A program made the translations under genes and the position numbers. Positions 17,006-29,300 of a DNA stretch of 64,000 nt are shown piece by piece (position 1 is the first letter of the stretch; every line of letters begins with the position of its first letter). The notes under the pieces are model-generated. The model was not told the origin of the DNA, searched no databases, and saw only the letters and a list, made by a program, of their open reading frames with translations. The DNA is from JBPOFY01 sp051252415 (GTDB taxonomy: Bacteria; Verrucomicrobiota; Verrucomicrobiia; Opitutales; Coraliomargaritaceae): the NCBI GenBank assembly GCA_051252415.1, contig JBPOGA010000004.1:124001-188000 (forward strand), given 5' to 3'.

Positions 17006-17309
17006 TCGGCATATAAAGAATCAGGTTGATCAATTATAATACATCAGATATCAGTATGCTCTTTGTCCACTCAATGAGAAATGACCAATCGAATAGCGGT
17101 CTACACAATCCAATAACCCCTCAACTCCCCCTCCGCATAATCTAGTGGTTCGCGCCGCTACAAAGTAAATCCCGATCAGTATCAGTCAGTAATTTCTATC
17201 ATTAGTAATTACTGTAGAATTAAAGAGTAGAGACAGGACGTGTACCCATATTTTTGGCGCACTGCCTGAGATGTGCTAGATACAGATACCCAGAAGTCTT
17301 ACACCTTTA
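17006..17309 (+). other. Intergenic region with no recognised feature
   Basis: This AT-leaning 304-bp spacer holds short A/T-rich palindromic bits (TAATTTC...TAGTAATTACTG) but no clear terminator, promoter pair or RNA. The leader of the ThuA/dehydrogenase gene must start here. Confidence 0.5.
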
Positions 17310-20300
17310 ATGAGAATACTAATGAATTATTTAAATCGGATTGCCATCATCGTTTTTGCTGTCTTCGCGTCAGCCTCGATTGCCTTTGGACATGGCTTTG
17401 AGGTCTTGGTTTTTACCAAGGCAGCAGGTTATAGTCATGCCTCACGAGATGAAGGAGCTGCTGCCATTGAGGCATTAGGACTTGAGCATAACTTTGGAGT
17501 AACAGTCACTGATGATGCGGCTGCTCTAATCGCAGCCCTACCAAGCAGTCATGTTGTCGTTTTTATGAATACGACAGGGGATGTGCTCACCAACGCGCAA
17601 CAAGCTACTTTTGAGGCCTGGTATCAGTCCGGGAAAGGCTTTGTGGGTATCCATGCCGCAACGGATACCGAATCAGGTTGGCCTTGGTATCTCGAGATGG
17701 TCGGAGCGCAGTTTGACTCTCACCCCCCGGGAACTCATCAGGCAACTGTGAAGTTTATGGATCAGGTGCACCCGATCACGAACGTCATCGACAGTGCCAC
17801 GAGTGAGCGCGTTACGGAGTGGGTGGTTGTTGATGAGTGGTATAACTTTGTCGTAAGCCCGAGGGGGGAGGTCCATGTGTTGGCTGTTGTTGACGAGGAT
17901 GACTACTCTGGAGGGACACACGGAGATGACCACCCGATCGCTTGGTGTCACGAATTTGATGGCGGTTGGTCAGCCTACTTTGGCAATGGCCATCCCGAAG
18001 CGATCTACAGCGATGAGATCCTTCTTGGTCTCATGAGTAATGCTATCGAATGGGCTGCGGGTGAACTTGGAGGCGATAGCGGGGCGACCATTGATGCGAA
18101 CTACGAAAAAATCATTTTGGATGACGATGTATCGCAGCCCATGGCAATCGATGTGGCCGAAGATGGCCGTATTTTCCTCGTTGAACGACCTGGTGCTGTG
18201 AAAGTCCATGATCAGAATACGGGTGTGACAACTACCATTGGAAATCTAGATGCCTACACTGAAGGAGAGTTTGGAACTTTGGGAATTGCGCTGTCACCGG
18301 ATTTTTCCACGACGAATCATCTATATATCAATTGGTCGCCTAATCCTGGCAGCGAGACCCATAACCGCGTATCTCGTTTCACTTTGGATGTGAACGGAGA
18401 TCTCGATCTTGGCAGCGAAGTCATTATACTCGAATATTATACCAACCGACCTGCAGAAACGGGCAATAACGGTCATCACATTGGAGGATGCGTCCGCTTC
18501 GATGGGGATGGCGACCTTTACATTAGTATCGGGGATAACACGGACGCGTACAATTGGAGTCCTCGTAACGAGGCAAACATTGGCCTGGATTCACGAAAAG
18601 GAGCGCCCAACACGAACGATCTGAGAGGAAAGATTTTACGAATTACTCCAAATGTAGGTGGTGGGCCAGTGGAGCATCCGAATTACACGATTCCTGCAGG
18701 TAATCTTTTTCCGGTTGGCACCCCTCTGGCACGACCTGAAATCTATGTGATGGGCTGCCGGAACAACTTCCGCTTCTGTATCGACCCTTATACCGATTGG
18801 CTCTATTTCGGTGATGTGGGGCCGGACGCTAACTCTGTGGCTACTGGTGCTTATGGCGGGCCGTTGGGGCATGATGAATTTAATCAAGTGAAAGAGGCCG
18901 GATGGTATGGTTGGCCATACTACATAGCAGATAGTCTGGCTTATTATGATGGTAGTGGCAACCCATGGACGGTGGGCACGATGCAGGCGGATTTAGCAGA
19001 CTACTTTGCTAATTCGACTGGTTTTCTGGGTAGTGACGCTCTGGCTGGTGACCCGACACTTTTAGGGGAGCCGGAGCCTGCTTGGATTTGGTATACGGAC
19101 TTCGACACAACTTCTCCGGCGCAGTTTTCAGAGCTCGGCTCAGTACACCGGTCTGCGATGGCGGGACAGGTCTATGCGCATCAGCCAGGTTATAACTTCC
19201 CTCAGTATTTCGATGGTAGTCTCTTCATCATGGAGTTCATGCGGGACCTTATTTTGGAAGTGAAAACTAGAACTGACGGATCTATCTTAGAGATTACGCG
19301 CTTCGCTCCAAATCTCACCTTCAGTCGACCGATTGATATGCAGTTTGGGCCTGATGGTGCCATGTATGTCATCGAGTGGGGGAGCAGTTGGTCCTCTGGG
19401 ACTTCAACCAATACCCGGCTCATTAAAGTTCAATATTCTCAACAACAAGCGACTCCAGTCGCAGTGTCTAGTGCGAGTGTAACAGAAGGTAGTCTTCCTT
19501 TGGAGGTAGATTTCAGTTCTGCGGGCTCACTAGATCCAGATAGCACAGAGATCACATTTGCCTGGGACTTTGATGGCGACCAAACGGTCGATTCCACTGA
19601 GGAAAATCCAACACATACCTATTCGCAGCCAGGGGTTTACGAAGCGATTCTAACAGTAACGGATCTAGATGGTCTCTTTTCTCGTTCGACCATAACCATT
19701 AACGCTGGTAACAACCGTCCTGTTGTTACGATTCTCGAGCCCACGGCTTCCACTTTCTACGATTGGGGGGATACGGTCGAATTTGAATTTACTGTAGATG
19801 ACCTTGAGGATGGTTCCAGTGATCTGGGGCAGATAACTGGTGCCGATGTTTTGTTTGAGACTTCGCTTCAGCACGTCGACCACCTCCACAGCTTTGGTCA
19901 ATATAACCTGTTGTCTGGAGAGATTTTGATCGCCCGGGATGATAGCCATGGTTTTGACGATGACTTGAGTATTGTCTTTGATGCAGACTACACGGATGAC
20001 GGTGCGACTGGGACTGATCCACTTTTGGGCAGAGCCAGATACACCTTATACCCAAAAATCACTATGGCACAGGCCTACAGTGGTCAATTGGGAGTGACCA
20101 CTGAGCTGACTGATGACGCAATGGGAGGAGGGGTCGATATCGTGAGTATTGATGATGGCGATTACATCTATTTTTCTGGTCGAAATTTGAGCGGTATTGA
20201 GGCGATTCGTCTGCGCGCTACTTCTGATAGCGGTGGAACGGTGGAAGTGCGTGAAGGTTCCCCCGTCGGAAACCTTATTGGGGAAATTATCGTCCCTGTA

Positions 20301-22250
20301 GGAGATGGTGTCACTTATCTAGACTACACAGGAGCACTTAGCGGAGTGACCTCTGGTGCACAAGATATCTACTTCGTTTTCACCAACTCCTCTGGAGGCA
20401 GCGATTTGATGAAATTGAACTGGATTAATTTTCGCGGTATAGGAGCGACCGTGTATGCTGGTAGACCTGCAATTGCCAACTTCATCTTTTTAGCGACGGA
20501 TCAGGCTCAGATTACGTTCGATCAAGAGATGGATTATGCGACACTCGCCGATACTTCGAACTATGTTATTAGTGATGGTGTGACCGTCAGTAGTGCGATA
20601 CCTAGTCCTAGTCAGAAGGCAGTTACCCTTACGTTGATTGGTGCTCAAGAATATCAATACTACACTATAAGCTTGAATGGAATCGAGGATTTGGCCGGAG
20701 ACGAGATCGAGCCGAACACGGAATTCACTGTCTTAAATATCCTCACCGCCGATCCTCAGTTTTACTTAGGCCTAAATGCCGCTGGGGGTGATTATACCGA
20801 TTCGGAAGGGAATCTATATGTAGCGGATTCTGAGCAGGTGGTTGCCACTCTTTTGGTGAATCTTACCAGAAATCATAACAGTCCGCCTGCGACAACTACG
20901 ACGGCGGCTGATTTTGCTGCTGTTGAATCAGGAGTTTCCTTAACTGCGCCAGTCAATGTCATCACAGCTAAAGATCCGGGAGGCTTGGCAGTGACTGCGG
21001 AAGGTATCTCAGGTGTGACGATTTCGAACACGGGATCCAGTGGAGTTCATAACACTGATAAAGGTGATTATGTAGGAGAGCCCATTGTGGATTCCTATAT
21101 TTATGAAGCTCATGCTTTCGGCACGGGGACCGACAGTCAGTTCACGATTGATGGTCTGGGTGATGTGGATGCAGGTGACGAAATAAGGCTGACGCTTTGG
21201 GGCGTGGGCGATACTGCCGATTCTGATGTAACGTTTGAGGTCGTCTACAATGGCTCAGTCGTTGGAACCCAGACGACTGATTATGAGACCCCAGCAAATA
21301 GTTATGTTCAGTTTGCTTTTGATAAAGTGGACGGGCAGGATTCAATTACCATTAATTGGGGATCCGGTGGCACGACGACCGGCGGGTTCAATGGATTTGC
21401 ACTTACAGTTTGGAGGGAAGCTGTTGGTTTCACTGTTTCGAACAGCAGAATAGCGCTCCGTAGCGATGCGATCGCCGATACGACAGATGATGTGCTTTAT
21501 CAGAGTGAACGTTGGGTTGGAGGCGCAGGCGACGTTAGCTATGAGATCTCTGTCCCCAACGGGACTTTTCAGGTCCTCCTACGTTTCTCTGAAGGTTATC
21601 ATACGTCTATAGGTAGTCGACAATTCAATGTCCAAATTGAAGGTGGGGCGGATCTCTTCACTGAGGACCTAGACTTATACGCTGTAGGCGGACAGAACGC
21701 GGCTATCGATTATTTAATCGACGGGGTTGAGGTGAGCGATGGTGCCCTTAATATCGATTTTCTCGACAGAGGCATCAATAATCCATGCATCAATGCGATT
21801 GGGATCTTTCAAATCCTTAATTCATCCGAGGATTTCCCGGAGCCATCTTTTGCCAGTTATCTACGTGATAATCCGGAGTCTCTATCAAGCACTACGACTG
21901 ACATTGATAACGATGGTATTGCAACTCTTTTGGAATATGCTTTGGGAGGGGATGATGAGATTAGTGATCTCACTATCTTGCCTTATATTCATTTGAGTGG
22001 GGATGACTTTAGCTTCACATACAAGCGCCCGGTAAGTCTCCCAGACGTGGACTACATCGTGGAAGCCTCTGACTCGTTGGAGTCAGATGATTGGGTTACA
22101 GTTACAACATCTCATAGTGTTGGTTTACCGGAAAACGGTATGGAGGAAGTGTCATTTGATAATCTCAGAGATGCCGCAGTCGCAGCTGGCTTCATCGAGG
22201 GGCATTGCTTTTTCCGGCTTAGAGTCGAGCTGGTTGGCTTTTCGGAATAA
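17310..22250 (+). CDS. Giant secreted ThuA - PQQ-type sugar dehydrogenase - PKD - CBM6 - malectin protein
   Basis: Signal peptide 1-27; ThuA-like domain 28-255 (VLVFTKAAGYSHAS, GFVGIHAATDTE), a glutamine-amidotransferase-like fold linked to sugar metabolism. A glucose/sorbosone dehydrogenase beta-propeller spans about 260-706 (PMAIDVAEDGRIFLVER, HHIGGCVRFDGDGDLYIS, NNFRFCIDP); relatives use PQQ to oxidise sugars in the periplasm. A PKD domain lies at 713-797, an Ig-like part to 915, a CBM6-type sugar-binding domain at 915-1045 and an Ig-like domain at 1050-1145. A malectin-type domain (1148-1505) is split by a roughly 195-residue insert (1178-1372) that resembles the N-terminal domain of the giant protein at 23375. 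The end carries DIDNDGIATLLEYALGG and the shared C-terminal beta module (last 80 residues). Probably a cell-surface or secreted polysaccharide-linked oxidase. An ATG at 17322 is an alternative start. Confidence 0.85.
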   Translation: MRILMNYLNRIAIIVFAVFASASIAFGHGFEVLVFTKAAGYSHASRDEGAAAIEALGLEHNFGVTVTDDAAALIAALPSSHVVVFMNTTGDVLTNAQQATFEAWYQSGKGFVGIHAATDTESGWPWYLEMVGAQFDSHPPGTHQATVKFMDQVHPITNVIDSATSERVTEWVVVDEWYNFVVSPRGEVHVLAVVDEDDYSGGTHGDDHPIAWCHEFDGGWSAYFGNGHPEAIYSDEILLGLMSNAIEWAAGELGGDSGATIDANYEKIILDDDVSQPMAIDVAEDGRIFLVERPGAVKVHDQNTGVTTTIGNLDAYTEGEFGTLGIALSPDFSTTNHLYINWSPNPGSETHNRVSRFTLDVNGDLDLGSEVIILEYYTNRPAETGNNGHHIGGCVRFDGDGDLYISIGDNTDAYNWSPRNEANIGLDSRKGAPNTNDLRGKILRITPNVGGGPVEHPNYTIPAGNLFPVGTPLARPEIYVMGCRNNFRFCIDPYTDWLYFGDVGPDANSVATGAYGGPLGHDEFNQVKEAGWYGWPYYIADSLAYYDGSGNPWTVGTMQADLADYFANSTGFLGSDALAGDPTLLGEPEPAWIWYTDFDTTSPAQFSELGSVHRSAMAGQVYAHQPGYNFPQYFDGSLFIMEFMRDLILEVKTRTDGSILEITRFAPNLTFSRPIDMQFGPDGAMYVIEWGSSWSSGTSTNTRLIKVQYSQQQATPVAVSSASVTEGSLPLEVDFSSAGSLDPDSTEITFAWDFDGDQTVDSTEENPTHTYSQPGVYEAILTVTDLDGLFSRSTITINAGNNRPVVTILEPTASTFYDWGDTVEFEFTVDDLEDGSSDLGQITGADVLFETSLQHVDHLHSFGQYNLLSGEILIARDDSHGFDDDLSIVFDADYTDDGATGTDPLLGRARYTLYPKITMAQAYSGQLGVTTELTDDAMGGGVDIVSIDDGDYIYFSGRNLSGIEAIRLRATSDSGGTVEVREGSPVGNLIGEIIVPVGDGVTYLDYTGALSGVTSGAQDIYFVFTNSSGGSDLMKLNWINFRGIGATVYAGRPAIANFIFLATDQAQITFDQEMDYATLADTSNYVISDGVTVSSAIPSPSQKAVTLTLIGAQEYQYYTISLNGIEDLAGDEIEPNTEFTVLNILTADPQFYLGLNAAGGDYTDSEGNLYVADSEQVVATLLVNLTRNHNSPPATTTTAADFAAVESGVSLTAPVNVITAKDPGGLAVTAEGISGVTISNTGSSGVHNTDKGDYVGEPIVDSYIYEAHAFGTGTDSQFTIDGLGDVDAGDEIRLTLWGVGDTADSDVTFEVVYNGSVVGTQTTDYETPANSYVQFAFDKVDGQDSITINWGSGGTTTGGFNGFALTVWREAVGFTVSNSRIALRSDAIADTTDDVLYQSERWVGGAGDVSYEISVPNGTFQVLLRFSEGYHTSIGSRQFNVQIEGGADLFTEDLDLYAVGGQNAAIDYLIDGVEVSDGALNIDFLDRGINNPCINAIGIFQILNSSEDFPEPSFASYLRDNPESLSSTTTDIDNDGIATLLEYALGGDDEISDLTILPYIHLSGDDFSFTYKRPVSLPDVDYIVEASDSLESDDWVTVTTSHSVGLPENGMEEVSFDNLRDAAVAAGFIEGHCFFRLRVELVGFSE

Positions 22251-22304
22251 TGGCTAGGGGCGAGTCATTTGGAGAGCCGTGTAAGGAAAAATGGGACGCG
22301 ATAC

Positions 22305-23015
22305 ATGAGTTATAGAACAGATCGATTATTCAAGACCCCAGTGCTGAGGAGCACAGCGACCACTAAATTTTGTTTTAGTGTTTTCCTTCCTACACTACTG
22401 TTTGTCGCGTTCTCTCACGGTTTAACCATACAGTTTCAGGCTTTTTTGACTCCAGATGCAGTTGTTCCCGCAAATGCGTCAGATGATCCGAGTGCTAGCA
22501 CGGCAAGTGGTCGTGCTTTTTTCGAGCTTAATACTGATGGTGTGAATGGACCAGAGCTGAGTTATACAATTGATCTCCAGGGGCTTACTTTTGATACAGA
22601 GCTCCCGAGGGCTACATCAACTGGTCCAGATACTCAAGTGAGGGCGGTTCACTTTCATTTTGGAGCTGTAGGCACAAATGATATTCATGCACTCAACGTT
22701 TATGGGGTTCCGCGAGAGGATGATGATGAACTCGATGTATTGCTGACGAATTTGAGTGGAAATTGGGATGACTTAGATCAAAATTTCGGTGTGGATGGAG
22801 TGCGAGAAGCGGGTGATAGTGTGGCGCTTTCGGATGCTTTGACAGCATTGCAAAACGAAGAACTCTACATTCAGGTGCATACGTTTGCCTTCCGGCAAGG
22901 TGAATTACGTGGACAAATTGTGGCTGTTCCCGAGCCTGCGACTGCTCGTTTTGTATTTCTTATCTTTGGAGGTTTTATCTATCTGTGCTTTGTAAAGCGT
23001 CGGCGAGTAAGATGA
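22305..23015 (+). CDS. CHRD domain protein with PEP-CTERM tail
   Basis: The ATG at 22305 starts a protein with a signal-like segment (FSVFLPTLLFVAFSHG) and a CHRD domain: FQAFLTPDAVVP, ASGRAFFELN, VRAVHFHFGAVG and the closing ELYIQVHTFAF..GELRGQI. CHRD domains are all-beta units found in chordin and many bacterial secreted proteins, with no settled function. The tail VPEPATA, hydrophobic stretch and RRRVR make it a PEP-CTERM substrate for exosortase sorting. An upstream TTG at 22269 is open in frame but less convincing. It lies 54 bp after the giant dehydrogenase, so co-transcription is possible. Its last codons are duplicated at 29417. Confidence 0.88.
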   Translation: MSYRTDRLFKTPVLRSTATTKFCFSVFLPTLLFVAFSHGLTIQFQAFLTPDAVVPANASDDPSASTASGRAFFELNTDGVNGPELSYTIDLQGLTFDTELPRATSTGPDTQVRAVHFHFGAVGTNDIHALNVYGVPREDDDELDVLLTNLSGNWDDLDQNFGVDGVREAGDSVALSDALTALQNEELYIQVHTFAFRQGELRGQIVAVPEPATARFVFLIFGGFIYLCFVKRRRVR

Positions 23016-23374
23016 AGCCGGCGTGGGAGTGGGGCAAACTCAACTCCGAGCGCAACGAAAATCATAATATAAAGATCCCTGCGAGTCGTGAACATGATCG
23101 TTCAGTAGGGTTTCGGAGTCACAGTCCTCAATGCTAGGTTTGCATTGAGGCCCAATCACGATGATCGACTTGATGGCTCTCGGATTTCATTGCCTTCATC
23201 CTATTTATCCTATCCATTTTGGTTCGACTCCTCCCTAGCTTGGTAGCCCTGGCCCTCATTCTATTCCGACTATCACTATGATTTCCCGGACCACGTTTGA
23301 TAGCATTGAACTTCACCCAAGCTGATAAAACCCCAGCGTTATTGATACGTAAAACCCACCTGTCCGTTAATCTT
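23016..23374 (+). other. Intergenic region with AAAATATA-family repeat and a 9-bp hairpin
   Basis: 23051-23098 repeats the 7682 unit (AATATAAAGAT, CTGCGAGTCGTGAA). A perfect stem-loop lies at 23126-23150: CCTCAATGC pairs with GCATTGAGG around a 7-nt loop, without a T-run, so it is not a classical terminator. A CCTATTTATCCTATCCATTT tract follows; a small basic frame antisense to it looks spurious. Confidence 0.55.
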
Positions 23375-26300
23375 ATGTTGGCCCCTTTTTCTCGCGCAGT
23401 TTATGCGCTGCTTTTGCTCGCTCCGATCTCTGCCGTTAACGCGCAGGGGGTGATCCAAATCGACTGTCACAACGGTAGCGGAAGTTACACGGGGTCGGAG
23501 AGCCCTGGGCATGCTGCTGGGGATGTTACCGGGACGACATGGAACATGGTGACCGGCGATAGCAGTTCGCTGGTGTATGCTGACGGTAGCGCGGCGACAG
23601 GTGTGTCGGTGGACTTTGGAGAGGGTGGTGGAGCGACCATCAATTGGGGAGTTACCCAGTTGACATCAGGGGTTGGAAGTTCGACAGGCATTTACAACAC
23701 GGATCTGATGCTTGATTGGTTTTACGCAGACGGCAACGACAACCTAGGTGCGCGGGTGACGGGCCTTTCGGCGGGAGACTATCGGGTCTATGCCTTGACA
23801 CGCGAAGGAGATCAATTGACGCGAACCTACGACGTCACCATCGGACTGAATATCAGCAATCCCGGAGATGCTGGAGCGGTGGAGACCACTGGAGTCGGCG
23901 TTGCTTCGGGAAGCGCGACTTGGGTCGACGGGGAAAATTATGCGGTGACGGATGTGACCGTCACAGGTCCAGGGGACTGGGTCACTATCATCGTGGATCC
24001 GATCAGTTCACAGTACGGAACCTTGCAAGGTCTGCAAATTGTTCCGCTCACCATTAATACGGATTTGATTGGTTACTGGGAGTTCGAGAACAATCTGAAC
24101 GAGAGCTCGGGTTACACGACTTCGGGGACCCACGACGGTACTGCAGTAGGATCAATCAGCTATGCTGCGGGGCCGACCTCGGTGCATTCGTCCTTTGGGC
24201 AGGCTCTGGATCTTTCAGGAAGCGAGGGTGTGAGGATCGACGGAACGAATAGCGGTGAGTCTGGCTATCAGGATACTTTTGACACGACCATTAACAACGC
24301 CGGGGCCATCACCGTCTCGCTATGGGCTCAGGGTTGGCCAGGGTCGAATTGGAGCCCCTTTTTGGGCAAGAACGGCGAGTCGGTGGGTTATCAGCTCCGT
24401 CGGCGCGGCGGCACCAATAACGCAACCTTTACGCTGCGGAATACTGCATCGGATGAGGATCCACAGGGCAACATCGACACCGCGACCGGGCAGCCCAAAT
24501 GGGTCCACTACGTGGGCACATGGGACGGTTCGACGAGGAGGCTCTATATCGACGGAGTAGAAGACCTTGGGGGCCTGCGAACCGGCGACGCCTCCGCAGG
24601 TGGTCCCGGCGACGGAGCAGCCTACTGGTTGACCTTCGGGATGCGGCACAACGACCCTGACCCCAACATCTTTGGCAATCATTTCGTGGGTAAGATCGAT
24701 GATGTGGCGATTTGGAAGCGTGCGCTGAAAGCAAGCGAGGTGGCTTCACTTGCGACCCTTCCCTTATCCGAACTACAGACCTCGGTGGATACTGATGGAG
24801 ACGGGCTCTTTGATGATGATGAGACTCTGATCCATGGGACTAACCCGAACCTTGCCGATACTGACGGCGATGGAGTCGACGACGGGGATGAAGTGGGGGC
24901 GGGAAGCGATGCGCTGAACGACAATGATTTTGACGGGGACACCATGCTTAACAGTGTGGAAACCTCTGGGTCGGCCAACCCTTGGCAGGGTGGGGTCTAC
25001 GCCACGGTTCCTGGCGAAACGACGGCGTGGGACAATGCGGATAGCGATGGAGATGGCGTTGATGACTGGGACGAGATCAATGCTGGAACAGGCAGCGCTT
25101 ATCTAACCGATCCGAACAATGCTGACACGGACGGCGACCTGTTCTCCGATGGCGACGAGATCACCTACGTAACAGACCCGACCGACAGCGGGAGTAAGCC
25201 CAGCGACTGGGTCCGAGACATCATCGGGTACTGGGAATTTGAGAACAATCTGGAAGAGAGGTCGGGTCGGCACGCGGGCGGACTTCACGACGGGACTGCA
25301 GTTGGAACGATTGCTTATACCTCGGGGCCGACCTCGGTGGATCCGTCCTTTGGGCAGGCTTTGGATCTTTCCGGGAGTAATGGGGTCCGGGTAAACAACA
25401 CGCGTTCTGGCGAGGCCGGGTATCAGGACACCTTTGATACGAACATCAACAACGCGGGGGCCTTGACGGTCTCGCTCTGGGCGCGAGGGTTTCCTGGGCG
25501 GTGGGATCCTTTATTGAGCAAAAGGGGGGAGACCACGGGTTACCAGCTACGCCGTCACAATAACAACAGCCACGCAACCTTTACGCTGCGCAATACCGCT
25601 TCGGATGACGATCCGGAGGGCGGCATCGATATTGAAACCGGACAGCCCAAATGGATTCACTACGTGGGCACCTGGGACGGCACGACGAGAAGGCTTTATA
25701 TCAATGGGCTGGAAGATGCCACAGCCCTGCGGACCGGGGACACGGCGGCGGGTGGTCCCGGCGATGCCGCCGACTATTGGCTGGCCTTTGGAATGCGCCA
25801 CAACGACGTGGACCCAAATACCTTTAGCGAACACTTCACAGGACAGATTGATGACGTAGCCATCTGGAAGCGGGCCCTCACGGGAGCCGAGGTCATGGAT
25901 CTAGCGGGTTCCAGCCTGAAGGGTCTCAGTCCGGATTTCGATCCCGACAGAGATGGGGATGGCATGCCAAATGCGTGGGAAATAGACAACGGCCTGGATC
26001 CGGACGTCAACGATGCCGCAGGCGATGCCGATGCTGATGGACTGAGTAATCTCGACGAATTCCTAAATGGCTCAAACCCCCAGGTAATTGATACTGACAT
26101 GGACGGCTTGGACGATCTCGCCGAGGTCACCCTAGGCACGGACCCAAGCAATCCGGATACGGATGGAGATGGTTTGACGGACAGCGAGGAGGATTCTGGC
26201 GTTACCGATCCGCTTGTCGCCGATACCGACGGCGATGGACTGCTGGACGGTGAGGAAGTCAACACCACCAGCACCAATCCGCTCGTCATGGACACCGATA

Positions 26301-29300
26301 TGGACGGCGCGGACGACGGGATTGAGGTCCTCCTCGGCTACGACCCGAACCTAAACACCAGCACCCCACCGCCGGGGTCCCAGTTGACTGGGCGCGCTTC
26401 TGTCGGCTCGGTGGGTAAGTTTCTCGACGACAACCTCCCGGCACTCATTCCTAGCGGACTGGGCAACGCCAACTGGCAAACCGAAGACTACTTCACGTCA
26501 CTTGGAAATTTTGCCGATCTCATCGGCTTGTCATCCGAACCGAACTCTAACTACCTCTGGGTTCTTGAGCAACGTGGAACGATTCAGCGAGTCGATGCAT
26601 CAGACCGGAGCACGACCACATCCCAGCAGGTTCTCGACTTAACGGGACGAGCCGCAGTTGATTCTGGAAGCACTGATCGTGTTTTACGTAGCCTTGTGTT
26701 CCATCCTGATTTCAATGTCTCTGGAGCCACGGGCGAGCACTTTGTCTACCTCTCTTATCAAACAGAGGGCCGCGATGGATATCCCGGATTCACTGCACCT
26801 TATACCAATGAACACTTTTACCGACTCTCACGTTTTACCGCAGATGCAGTGACTCGTGTTCTCGATCCTGCTTCTGAAGTCGTGATGATCCAGCAAATGG
26901 TCCTTGAAGGAGGTCAGCACATGGGCGGCGGTCTCGCCTTCGATGGGGACGGATTCCTGATGTTCACCTTCGGCGATTTGGAACTATCGACGGGAATTCT
27001 CCCGTTCCCCAAAGAGGAATTTTACCAAGACTCACAACGGATTGACCGGATCTTTCAATCCGCAGCCTTACGGCTCGATGTGGACTCTCAAGGTAGTTCG
27101 GTCAGTCATGCTCCAACCCGTACCTTGCAGGGCAATACCGGCCCTAATGCGGTCGCCGGAAGTTCGCAATCCTGCCTCCCAACTCACAACTACTACCACC
27201 ACGACAACCATTCGGGAGTCGGTTACTTTATTCCAGACGACAATTACTGGGTGCTGAATCCTCCGGCGGCAGGAACCGCTGGAGTGACCACTGATGGCCT
27301 TAACTATCCCGCGCACGGACCAGCTTTGGAAGAATACCATGCACATGGATTGCGCAACCCGTGGCGAATGGCGTCTGATCCTGTCAGTGGTGATGTCGCC
27401 GTCTTTATCGTGGGGTCGAATACCAATCCTCAGCACGAATCGGTTCAGATCATCAAGGCTGGTGCTAACTATGGCTGGCCTTACCTGGAGGGACGCATTA
27501 CCCAAACTTTCGAAACGCAACGCACGCTTCCCCCTGGTGGCAATTCCATGGCTCCAGTTTATCTCGGAACCGAGACCGATCCCGTCGCCTACTGGGAGGA
27601 AGGTAGTGGCAACGGCAAAACCGGGACAGGTGGGCTCTACTACCGTGGTAGCCAATGGCCGGACATCACGGGGCAACTTATAGCCGGCGACCACGCTACA
27701 GGAAAAATTTGGTCTATTGACTATCTCACTACGGGAACCCTCTCGAATACTTATGCCATCACGGGCGGCATGCAGCATCCTGACAATGTCACGGTTTCCG
27801 AATTGATCGACACTGGCCACGCCATCCGGCAAATGGCGGCATCGCCAAATGGGGAAGACATCTTCATAGCGGCCAATAGCAACATTTGGAGGCTTTACAA
27901 TTCTACCATTCCGAACCCGGAACCTCCGAGCCTGCTTTCCCAAACTGGTGCCTTTACGGACGTACCCAATCTGATCCCGAGTTCCAGCCTGCTGGCTTAC
28001 GAGCCTGAGGCCCCGCTCTGGTCTGATCGGGCGCTTAAGCCGCGGTGGATGGCTATTCCCAATGACGAGGAAGGTGACCCAGGTGTTTATGACGGACCGA
28101 ATGAGAAAATCATCTTCTCTGAGAATGGCGAGTGGGTGTTCCCAGAAGGGTCTGTTTTTGTGAAGCACTTCGTCCTCCCGCTGGATGAGCGCGATCCCGA
28201 TAATCCTGCCCTCCAAAAACGTCTGGAAACTCGCTTTGCAGTGCGAGGAGAGGGCGGAACGTATTTTTACTTTACCTACAAGTGGAATGAGTCCGACACG
28301 GAAGCCACTCTGATCCCGGACGGCGATACCTCAAGCTACACCACCACCTACACCGTGACCGATCTGAACGGTTCTACCTACCTACAAACTTGGGAGTTTC
28401 CAAGTCGGAGTCAGTGTTTGGATTGCCACCAGACCTCGGCTGGATCGATTCTGGGAGTCAAGTCGCGGCAGCTAAACAACTTCTTCACTTACCCGACGAC
28501 CACGACGAATGCGCATCAATTGGCGACGATGAACAGTCTCGACATGTTTGATGAGACGCTGAGCCTTACCGAAGTGGTCAACTACATTACGTCTACGAAT
28601 ATTGGCGATACCACCGCCTCGCTCGAGGCCCGGGTCCATTCCTATCTCGACTCGAACTGCTCGCAATGCCACCAGCCCGGATCTAATGCGGGCGAGGCGA
28701 CCTTCGATGCACGTCTGACAACCCCGTTCAATTTGACGGGTATACTCAATGGGGTGACTGAAGCGGGAGACCTTGGAGTCCCGGGTGCCAAGATCGTGAA
28801 GCCGCGCTCGCCCTCAGAGTCGGTACTGTGGATAAGGGATGGCGCCCTAGGTGCCGATCAAATGCCTCCGATCGGCAAGCTTATGAACGACGAGGTCTAT
28901 CTCGAGGTCTTGAACGACTGGATCAAACGGATCGAATTACCGAACTTCGACGCTTGGGCCCAGGCTCAGGGGATGACTGGGGGGCCGGACGACGACTTTG
29001 ATGGCGACGGAATTTCCAATGGGGCGGAGATGCTCCTGAAACTCGACGGAACGCAGCCCGATTCCTCCAATCCGGGGGATTTGATCATCAACGGCGGGAT
29101 AGTTGATTTCCATTTGCCGCTCGATGGTGGGGCTCTGGAGGACGGGATCGAGCCATTGATCATGGACAGCTGGAATCTTGTGGATTGGTTCCAAGCCGGC
29201 ACCCCGGAGAGCATTCTCACACTGCTGGATAACTCCTCTAGTCCTGGGGTAGATGGGATTATGCAGTGGCGCTTCCTACCCGTAGACCGGGGGTTTATTC

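Noticed and set aside
23134..23316. Small basic frame on the minus strand upstream of the giant LamG gene
   Set aside because: It falls in a low-complexity intergenic tract, begins next to the other gene's leader and looks like a common spacer sequence rather than a protein.
27068..28216. Long open frame of about 380 codons on the minus strand inside the dehydrogenase/cytochrome gene
   Set aside because: It is antisense to a clearly conserved protein, is rich in Arg/Val from reverse reading, and shows no motif of its own.
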